NCBI GenBank assembly: GCA_019055375.1
Contig: JAHQIW010000446.1
Span: 34,622 to 98,621 of the forward strand
Direction: 5' to 3'
Source: Parelaphostrongylus tenuis
Taxonomy: Eukaryota; Nematoda; Chromadorea; Rhabditida; Metastrongylidae
Length of the DNA stretch: 64,000 bases
In this document: piece after piece, positions 44,260 to 55,575 of the stretch
How positions within the stretch are numbered: the stretch's first letter is position 1
Layout: each line of letters begins with the position of its first letter
Program-made: the position numbers and the translations under genes
The notes under the pieces: generated by a model
The model's input: only the letters and a program-made list of their open reading frames with translations
The model's database searches: none
Told to the model about the DNA's origin: nothing

Positions 44260-47200
44260 TTACGTTGCACTAAGCTCCGGCGGAGTAACTTCTGTTTGAT
44301 CTGGTTCGTTTTCAACAACAACGGGCTTTTTAGGTTCTCGAATTTCTTCGCCCGATAGCGACAACTCGCTAGGTGTAAAATTGCTGATTATCTGAATCAA
44401 AGAATTGTGTGAACCTTACAAGAATCCAACTTTTCTAATCCATTTCCCACAACCAAAAGATTTCTTGTATGGGTTTCAAACTTTATTGTGTTAAAACGTG
44501 CAAAATGATGCTGTTCGGACGGAGATGAAATATCCTACGAAAAACAGTTGCTCAAGACAGAAAAAAGCTCTAAAGACTTATCTTCGCTCAACTTCAGGAT
44601 TTTCTGAATTTAGTTCTGTGACATTGCTATATTTAGAATGTCTAATTCATTGCTTACATCAATTTTAGAAAGATTTTTTACCACTGATGTATTTTTATAG
44701 GTTTTCAAGTTTTGTCCATCGTAATACCAAGAAGCCCAAGAAACCAAGAAATCAATCTAGTTAAATATTACTATGTATGATACTTTTTCCACCAGAAAAA
44801 AAACATTATGATTCACAGCCATCATTCTCTAATATACACTATCACAGCGTAGTAGTAGCATACCTGCCAATATGGATCAATATTCAAATTGGTACAAGAA
44901 GCACTGAATTACTTCTAATTCTATAACAATCAGATCAATGGAAGAATTTTCTGTAGCAAACTGATCATACCGGCTTATTTTGTACGCCGCTTTTCTCTGG
45001 TAACACCGGCACTAACTTTTGACGTATCGGTGTTCTTCTAAAATTCGGATTAATTGGTTTAAAATCTGGTCTAATGTTATCAGGCCCCTATTACTACCAA
45101 CCACCTTTTGCCGTTTGTATTGTGGGCAAGTATTTAAGTGCTCAAGAGTGTACACGAGAACACGATAAGTAGTCTTTAATACTTTCGAGAGAAATTCTGA
45201 TCGATTCACTGGTACGCTGTAAGCTGAACGATAACCCAGTGCTGAATTTAATAATTTTTCCACTTTTCTTTTACTCATAACGTTTTGAACTTTACGTGGC
45301 TGAGCCGTAGAATAACCGACGTGTAGTTCGAAATGATAACGAACTTTCGGGTTTTTTACTTATCGCAGCATTGGGAATAGAAAAGCAGTTAGATCTAGTT
45401 AACGAACTCATTTCGACAAAAATTTTCTGCAAACTACGAGCAGTTACTTTAGAAGAGATTTCGGTACAATCCGGTTAGGCGGTGACAAAATTGTAAGCCG
45501 ATCTCATTGATTGGAGAGGAATTTTTCACAGGAGTGTTAGTGATCATTCAAAAGCTCATATTTCTCTCTATTATTTCACTACAATCTTCCTTTTTTCCAA
45601 AACACCCTTTTGTAACGCTGTAGCATCCAGAACAACATTTTATCTCACACTCGCCTTTCGCCTTCATTTTTACGGCGCGTTATAATTCGCTGCAAGCCGA
45701 AAAACATATCAATGTGTAGAGAAACGTTCGCAGTATCTCACACAATCGTTTTACCAGCAGTTTCTTCCGAAGCGGATGAAAATTCCCATTGAATAACAAT
45801 ATGCTGATCGTCTCGTCTCGCCTCGCCTCGCCTCCCCGCCATGATCGTGACCTTGTCCCCAGTGAACATCCTGCCAAAAATGCAAAACACGATATTCTAT
45901 TTTCCCTACCAAACCGTGTCACCAGGAAATAAGCACCTCAGTAGAATCGGGACGCTATCGGATGATTACTAATAGTCTAGAGAAATGGCTCTGTCCTGGC
46001 GAGATTTGAAGCACAAACAAAAGACCAAAGGAGATCAAAGATCAAAAGAATTTTTCAAAAAATAGACATATTTTTGAGTTCATGGCAGCTTGTGCTATCA
46101 AATGAGTTCCTTAAGGGGAGGAGTTATGTCTAGCGAAATATAAACAAGATAAAACAAATACACATGGCCGTGTGATACAAAATTTTATTTTAGGGTTTAC
46201 AGTACCATAAAATGGCGTTTTGAAAAACCGACCAAACAGAGATTTAGCCAGAGATTCATGCTTCCGAATGATTGCTAAAACTCCTATGTAAAACTGCTGT
46301 CCAGCCAATGAGAGCGGCTTAAATATTTGTCGCCCAAACGGAGCACAATATCGAAGTACTGGTTAGCTGTGAAAAACGGCGGCAAAAAGCCTTTTTGTAG
46401 CAGAATGAGCTTTTAAAATTGAAGAGCTTTGGATGCGTTGCACCTTGTCCAGTGTGGTTCTTTTCGTTCATGCATCGCAAGCAGTGCACACTATTATGTA
46501 CTAGACTACTGAAACACAAGACAGTGAGACGCTACGTGTACCATCCTCATGCCAGCAGGATAAGCATAACATAAGCTATTAAGCCTTCGTGTTGGACCAT
46601 CGCAAGGAGATGCATTTGAATTCATCAAATACCTCATCATTTTTTGGATGCATATGTCACCTGTACAATGTTTTGTAGACGGTCGTCTCTGAAGGAGACG
46701 AAAGGTGTCGAAACGTTTAGCCAAATAAAACTTTCATTAACACTTTATGATGCAGGCTTATTCAACAAAGAAACTTTGAAAATTCAGTGTTTTCATTTTC
46801 CCACATGCATAGGTTTGATACAAATTCACCCTAAGATGACGGGATCATGCTTGATCCATGACGAGGCGATTGAAGCACGGACCACGTGTGCATTTAGGGA
46901 CGCCTCTAATGACTACGCGGCATACTTCCTGAGTAGAGATGCTCTTTAAAATCTACATAACCCAGAATTTGTCTCCGTGGACCAGCAAAAGAACGTTTGG
47001 AGAAATGTATGTGTGAGCCTATCAAACAATAAGTGGAATAGATGTTGGAAGGACTGTAAGGATACTTGAATAATTCAAAAATTCAGCAGTGCGACTTCCG
47101 ATGGAAAACATCTAAAAATGCGGTCAATTCGTCGAATACGTGAGCCATTAAATTTTAAGCTACAACGTTTTCCACATCTTAATGATTTTTTTAGGTGATC

Positions 47201-50200
47201 GAACGCTGCAAAAAGAAAACTGTATTGTTCACCTTTTGTGACTTCTCGGCACTTTCACAGCATTCAATTTTTTCTGAAACACAAATTCATGCAACAATTT
47301 GGACGGATTTTTATACCCTTAACACTAACCTTTTTTAACATCTTAAGTCTCACCATCTGCGGATTGCTGTTTTCTGACTTCGATTTGAGAATTTTCTCCG
47401 ATAGTTCTGACATTGCCACCAAACGCTACTGCGTCTAATAACGAAATGAGTGTGTATTTTCAGGAATACTCATTATTAGCCGATGATAAACTGATAACAC
47501 AAAACTGATGCATAATGTAATCACTCGTTTCATTGTTTTACTTGATAAACCAAAAGGACGGTACTGTCACTATATCATCGATGCCTATCAAACAACGAGA
47601 TCTATTCAAACAATTGACGTCTCGTTGGATTTCTCTTGCCAAGTCTGGAGGAATCAGGTTGTCCACAACCTAGTCAAATACTCATAGCTCCACCAGAGAA
47701 AACGCCATGTTTGGATTATCATTGCATTAGAAATAAATAAACTTTTGCACCCACTTTTTGCTTTTTAAATACGCTACTGAGCTTTTCACAGGGGAGCAAT
47801 TTTGCAGAGTTCACATGGATTTCCAATGCAACTTGTCTAAATATCACTTTTTTGATCTGTGTCACATCACATGTACTAATGAGGCATTCCTCTGTGCAGC
47901 TTATGTTTCAATGCAAGGAATTTATGCAGAATGCTGTGAGAGTCTTATGGGCTGATGTTTCATGTTCCTGTGCAAGGACAGTGATATCTACCTCAAAACT
48001 CCGTCAAGTCTCTGTGCCCTTTGCACATCAAGTGCTGTATTTGCTCTAGCTTGATGTTTGCCGTCTAGATGTTTTTTACACGGATCTAGAGTGACCTAAC
48101 TTTTTGTCAATGTATTCGTCACTGTATATATATATGTATATATATATATATATATATCCCTTTGCTGACGGCGCCATTTGCGGCTGGCGGGCGGGCTACG
48201 AAGAGAGGCTGCCGGCTTGCGCTCTAATACTAGTGTGGTAGTTCTCTAATGAAATTCATGCCTTTTTCGTAAATAAATGGGATTTCCATGCCAGGAAATG
48301 ATCAAATATAGTAAAATAGACTTTGAGGTTATTTTTTTAGAAATGACGTAAATCTCCATTTTTAATTCACACTTTCAAGGGAAAAATTTATTTATCTATG
48401 AGTAATATTCAGAGCCTTTATCAAACATTTCTATGATGTTTTATTTATATTTGCACCAAAATTCAACCAAATTTATCTTTTCTTTCTTTCAGTTTTATAT
48501 ACTAAAATATTCGTAATCAATTCATGATCAGAAGATAGGGCAAATCTTGGAATTTCAACTGTGTACTTGATTTTCAGAAAGGACTTCTTATAGCGCCCTA
48601 ACAACCAAAAAAATATTAGATTTCGGAAATTCGGATCAGTATGAATGTAAGCATTCTGATTTGACCATTTGGGACGAACACGTTATCTGATTCTTTTGAG
48701 AGATCCAAAAATTGTTGGATAGCTGAAATTTCGTCAATTTCGAAGGTAAACATTGTTCTCAAAACTATTTCCAATGCGCTCCAAAAGTAAAAATAAAATC
48801 ATCTTTCACACTCAAGCAATTCTCGTTGCACAAAGCTTTTCCGCTAGATTTTGAAAATTGTTCAATAGCTCAAATCTCGACTTTGCTTTGAACACAATTC
48901 CTTTTGTACTGTAGCAGTTGAAAGAAGATTAGGTTTTGCAGTCAATCGGGATGTTGCAAAAAGGGCTGGGCTTGGGCCAATGTAGTGAAATTCCTTTCTG
49001 TGGATTGTGAAAATCTCCTTTTGATTGTTACAGCGCTCCAAAAAGTTTTGTCCAAAATCAACTACGTCTTTGAAATTGTTGAGATTTGCGCTATCGAAAG
49101 TCTATTGATTGTTTACAGAGGGAATTTTATCCGGCGAGAAATAAACGTATAATAGAATTTATTTTGACTGGTACAGCAAAAAAGCAAGCCTTTGAAAAAA
49201 TGTAATATACCTCAAATTTACTTGATCTTGGCTATTTGACAATGACCAATACTTGAAAAGAATAGGTCTTTTCTAGAAAAACCAAGGGCTCACGCGCGCA
49301 ATTCTTGGAATGAGGTTGCATGTAATAAAAATCATTTCCAGGTGAGGATTTTCAAGACAGTGAGTTATATTATTCCCAGAAATATGTCTACAAAAGCTTT
49401 TTCAATGACATTTCGGTTTTTTTTTTCAGCAAAAAAGCTTATAACAATCGAAATCGAACTACATAATCTCAAAGAATCCGCTATGAGTTCAAAAAATTGG
49501 ATTGCAATTGCAAAACGTCATCTTTTATTTGTTATACTATCGTACTGTGGATTTATTTTCAAACAACAAGCTTAGTATTAATATCAGAATTTTTGAGCTA
49601 TCTATTGACTACAAAAACGTTAAGAAGATAGGAGAAAATGTTCAGTAGCAGTTGAGAATATAAGCCTTTTAGCAATTTTATGGTTTTTCCTATGAAAGAA
49701 GAAAGGTTATAGGCAGCATTAGCGTCAATCCTGCTAAATCATTCATACAAGAGTCTCATCAGCAATATTCAAGCATTTTTCGATGATCATGTTCATCTGA
49801 GAACTTTATTACCTGTACTATCGTATTGGAACACGCTCCACTCTTCGTAACCGTTCGAACGGCGTCCTAAGTTGAGTGTCATAATGACCCTCAGCGTCCG
49901 AAAAGGATATAGAAAATAAGATGAATTGTACTCGCGCTCATGCAATCATCGTTTCCACCGAGAGAGAGCATATTTTGCGGCTTTATTCTATATATAGAAA
50001 GTTATACAAGCTCACCAGAAAGAAAACTGTGCCTCTTGAACACTGCGATGTAGGTAGTTCAATTTTGTGTGCATTAGAAAGCATCACTTTATAAATCGCC
50101 CAATTGAGTTGACTGCAATATAGGAAAAGGCCTTGGCTGATCAATGACTGCTCAACTATAGACGTTCGTTCCTTGCTTTAGTATTTAACTTGTATAAACC

Positions 50201-53200
50201 CACATTATAAATTGTGCGGACTCCATCTTCTTTGATTCGAATCACTTCTCCGCTCTTGCAATCAACGAAGGCCTTTCCATTCGTTTGTGAACTTGACTTC
50301 TGCTGGCAAAAGCTGGTGAAGCCGATTCTTTCTTGGATATTTGTAGTTCAGTGTTTCGTGGTCATCAACGCAAGTAGTTACCAACATTTTTGGAGTGGAG
50401 GAAGCTTCGAATAGAAGAAGACGTCGATTTTCCCCCAAGACCTATTGAGGGGCTTAGCTGGTCGACGGCGAGGTAGAGTAAGAGCTGTGCTGTTCTAATT
50501 TGATGATGTCTCTATCGTCTCTATTTACCACTAAAACCATCATTGATTTTAACGCACGTTAACAAAGCGAGTCATTGATTTGAGCTCCGAACTAGCTCGG
50601 ATTGTCGATGTTTAATCTCTCCTGAGATGTAAAGGCTGATTTTATACGTTTCCTTAAACGATCACAAAGAAAAACCGTGTTGATTTACTCAGATATTTAT
50701 TCTTCGGGAGCAAATATTGTCGCCAAGTGCATTTGAAATGATGAGGGAAAATTACACAAGTTTAAATGAAGGTTTGATTAGCCATTTATGAATAAAATGC
50801 TATCATTCTAGTGTGCTATACTATACACAGTTGTGGCTACATAAGTGTATGTACACTTATTCCAATGACTTGGCTACTACTTATTTATCGAATTATATTA
50901 GAATATCGCTGGAGATTATAGAGTCCGGGATGGCATTAAGTTCAAAGCTAGCAATAAGGCAAAACAAAAATGGTGGTAACAAAAGAAATCTTCATTTCAA
51001 CCTGATTGTGAATAAAATGGATATCCAAATAAACAACATTATCAAACTCGTGGAAACGGAAAAACAAAAAAAAAAACATAAAAGAATAGATTTTCAAGGA
51101 AAAACATGAAAATCAAAGTGACTTCTTTGCGAAAAGAATCTGCATGTGTGGTTGGCACCGGTACTTCGGAAGACATGGATTATTTATGGCAGTTAAGCAT
51201 ACACGATGATAAATGAACAAAAGCAAGCTTCACAATTTAAACAGCTTCTTCTTAATTGAGCACAAGAAGTGGGCGCATTTACAAGACAGTGAATTTATAG
51301 CAATAGAAATGTCACTAGGAAATAAGTGAAATCCATTGGAGGCAGAGATCAAATGTGATTTTGGACGAGTTATCCAAAGAAGACTGTGTACCAAGTCGAA
51401 TAGTACGCGAGGCGCTGAGGGGACCAAGGCCACCAGAATTATATCCAGCTACCTAGAAAACGACTGATGAACTGAAACATGTACAATTTCCATATCATGT
51501 GATAGAATTTTTGAATATTGGGATCCGAAGTTGGTTTTCAAATCTTTTTGACCTATTGTGTTGCTGGGATTCATATTTGGCTCATTTTCCTTTCAAATCA
51601 CTTTCTTTGCCAAAACAGTGGCTTTTCCTCGACTTTTATATTCATTTGATAATTTATCGAATACAGATATTGAGTTGGGTGTTATCCGGAAGAACTATCT
51701 TCGCTATATAAATGAAAACAGCTTCAGTAGAGTTCGTTTTTCTTCTGTTCAGCATAATCATCATTTATTTGCCTTCATCACATGCGAGGCTACGATATTC
51801 TAAACACCTCTCTGACAACATAGATTGTTTCACATTTACAAATATAAAATCATTTACTTGAATAGTATACATGTACATAAGCCTAAGACCATCCAGTCGA
51901 GCGCTCGGTCGATCAGGATTTGTTAGGCGTGAGATAGGCATCGTTAGCTCTACCGCTTCAGAAGCTGTTTCCGAAACGTATACAAAAATCTGAAAATTGA
52001 TTATTATAGAACTGAGAATTATCACTAAAATGTTTATCATCTAGGATGGAAGCAATTTTTCAGAAAGTGCTGAACATTCTCGACAATCTTAATGTCTAGG
52101 GAGAGTCATCAGCTTGCAGAAGGAACTTTGTCCCATATGTTGAAGAGCTTGTGTTATTCTCTAGAACTGTTACTTGACGCTCGCAGCTGACTTTTTATCA
52201 AACTCGACATTGACCGATAATTTGTTCAATGACCAATTGTTTCCATTTCCAAAATCCAAATCTCGGAGATGAAACGCCAGAAAATAAGCCGATCGGCCTT
52301 CAAGAAATTATGGGTAATATTGAAGGACCCCCATTCTGAAGACAAAAAAAGATGCAATTTCTAGTACTTTCTACTATAGTTGGTAAGATTAGACCGTTTT
52401 GAGATATTTTGGTTAAAGTTCAAAATCAGCCTTTATTCCCACACTGATTTAGGTGAGAAACATCTCACATTAGCCAATAAGTGTTGAAATGTCTATAAAT
52501 CACCTTGTTTACAACCAGAAAAACCTTTCACAACTTTTTGCCTCCGGGCGAACCCAAGCCCAATCAACTCCTCCATACCATTTGGTCGATAATTACTTCA
52601 ACAACTTCTTTTGCAAATGATACAGTAGTATTTTACCAGCTAGCCAATAATTTAACAAGAAGAAGACACAAAAATGACGGCGGAAATCGAGCAAACTGAT
52701 TGTCTTATGAGTCTTGCCTTTAACTTAACTCGCACAGTGTTTTGTGAGTTTCTTTTGTGCGTCCTTGAAGTTAACGGTTTTCTATGATTTTCAGAAATCT
52801 TACCTTATATCCGACAATATCATCAGTTAGGTTTGTGTATGGAAACTCTATTGCCGTCCACTCAATTACTGTGATGTAACCCACATCATTACTTTCCTGA
52901 AATATAATATCGTGAGCGAAGTAGAAACAAATTCCTATTGTGATTGGCACAACAAAACTAAATCATCATGCTCACCGTTGTTTTAAGTGATAACTTGCTG
53001 ATAACGGGTGCCTGTGATGGTGGCTTCTGCTTTGTGATAACTTCTAGCACTGTGCTGGCAGCACCGTAGTTCCCCTAAGATTTATAATCATAACAGGAAA
53101 ATCAACAGGTTATTCACAGAAAGGACTCAAGTAACTCGAATCAGTGTTCAAAAAATAGAAAAAAATTACGTGGAGCTAGTCAGCAAAGTAAAGCCTATTT

Positions 53201-55532
53201 GATTATAGTGATCCAATTTCCCTATAGATTACCTATTTTTGGCTTAGAAGATCGACCGTACTCCTCTGCAGGCACACATACCTCACTATTCATTGGCTTC
53301 AACACGCACTCATATTTAGTGTTCGCTTCCAGGCCACCAAGTATCCAATCGGAAAACTCGGCCGAGATGGTGACAAACTGAGTCATGTGATCAGGTGATG
53401 AACAAGAGAGCTGTAATATTGAAAATTAAAGCATTTGAAGAATTTGTTTTCCAGTTTTCCTGTTACAAAACTGGATTGGTAAACTGCGACAAAAGTAATA
53501 ACAAGTATGGATACATAATTTTTTTGAGTTGTATCTAGGAAAGTTGAGTGGTATGTGAAACATTCGATCCCAAGTGAGAGTCGGTTACGCTTTCACACAT
53601 AGCGGGAGCGTGCTACCGCTACACCACCGAGGCCACCGGTTTGTTACCACTTTTTCTTCGATACTGTCGAATCTGTCAGCAGCCAACTTTCAACGGGTTT
53701 GATCCGGTAAAGACTTACCGGCATTGAACCCAAATCAGCTAAGAGTTATTAGATACGTATCATTTATAAGAATCATCTGTTTCACTGCTTCTAGCAGTGC
53801 ATGGTGCTATACATGATTATACATCTAGGAATGTTGAATGATATGCAAAACATTCAACCTCAGACAAAAGTTGAACCAGTGCTTCTCCCATACCGAAGGT
53901 GAAGAAAGATTGGTAACAAAGCGGCGGTATCGGCATGAAATGGTGGTGTAATGGTAGCAAGGCCCCGGGTATGGGTGAAAAGCGCGTTCAACTCCTGCCT
54001 GGGATCAAATGTTCTGCATACAACTGAATACATTTAAGTGTACAATTACAACGTGATAAGACTACTGAAAGAAGTAAGACAAAGAATGCATGAAGAACTT
54101 CAATTATGTGTATTTATTGCCTTTCGTTCCAGCAGGATAACGATCAATGCAACTAAGGGACAGCTCTCAGTGCGAACAGGGTTCCCTGTCGATCTCGAAA
54201 CGGTCTGATCAAGTCTCCCATCGCTCCGAGGTTGGGGGATCGATCCCAGACCTATCTCGGATTTCTTCTAATTGAGTAATGACACGAATAAACACAAGAT
54301 TTACTTGGACAAGATTGAATTTAGGGCGTCCCAAACCAAATCTTTGACGGTTGGTTCAGTTCTTCGATGAAGGGGATTTCTTGTCTTTAACATATCTATC
54401 CAACAGCTGTCAAATTAACTGGGTTCATTGTCGATATAAACTACCAGACCAAACCATTGACGGTTGGTTGCTGACAGATTGATGCGTTGTAGCGTAGAAA
54501 GAGTGGTGGCAAAACAGCCGTCAGCAGTGCAATTGTTTGAACCCGAACTCTGGAAAGGGTGAAATGCGGGTTCGAGCCGCCCAACGTCAAAGTTTTGCAC
54601 ATGACACAGGTTGTTAAATAAATGGTTTGAGTGAACATATTGCTTGTGTTACGGTGCTACGACATGAGATATGGTGCATTAGTGATATGATGCATTTCTA
54701 ATTGGAAAGAAAACAAGCACAAAAAACTGCTGTGAAGCGTCGTATATGTATATATATGGTTCTTTTCCGTTGAACGGCACGGGATGAAAAAACAATCCCT
54801 CTTGCTGGGCAAGAAATTTTCACAAGAGTAATTAGCAATCTTTTGAAAGCTTGAATAAGTGGCCAGTGCCATAGGTGGCCGTATTTTGGAAACGCCCTTT
54901 TATAACACTGCAAAATTCAGAATAAAGTCATGTTTACATTGGCAGCGCAATTCTACTAGTAGTTCGCTGGAAGCACGAAAAGCATGATTTCTTGTGAACG
55001 AAATCTCGTAGTATCAGACTCATACGTTTGATCTGGAGATTCCTTCCAAGCAGAGAAGAAATTTCTGATCGAATGACAAAAATCGCACTTCACATGTGAC
55101 GGGGCGACGTATTCCGATCGATCGATGGTAGGTTACCGCATCGAGTCTGCGGCGCCCACACACGACCGTAAATTAGTTGGTTACCAGCGCTCCGAAGATG
55201 TGAAACTCAGTATTATTTTTTCTGCGACACTGCAGTAAAACGGTCCTCCCAGAAAATTAGCACAGCTTTGAATTCGCCGAGACTTACGCTATCGAATGAT
55301 GACTACTATTCTGAAGGGACAGCTCTGCCCTACGAGAAATGTGAAAAATAAATGTTTTCCTTTCGCTGAAACGTTATTGAAAGACTTTTTCAGGAGCGAC
55401 TTGTACGCACTAGCTAGAGATTTAAGCTTTCGAATGATTACTACCTGAAAAATCTCGTTCAGCGTGAGAGATAGTTTCTCTATCCAGCGCCGTCTAACGA
55501 AAAAGTGCCCTGTATCTATCTGTCTATCTACC

Positions 55533-55575
<43 letters not shown>

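Noticed and set aside
47238..47438. Plus-strand hydrophobic open frame
   Set aside because: It overlaps in antisense a fibronectin-like exon (47428-47354) that fits the minus-strand gene; hydrophobicity is a by-product of the opposite strand.
50200..50299. Reading of this segment as a YWTD/propeller repeat of a ROS1/sevenless-like receptor kinase
   Set aside because: The sequence GKAFVDCKSGEVIRIKEDG is suggestive, but no kinase domain or further propeller repeats were found; the fibronectin-like reading needs fewer assumptions.
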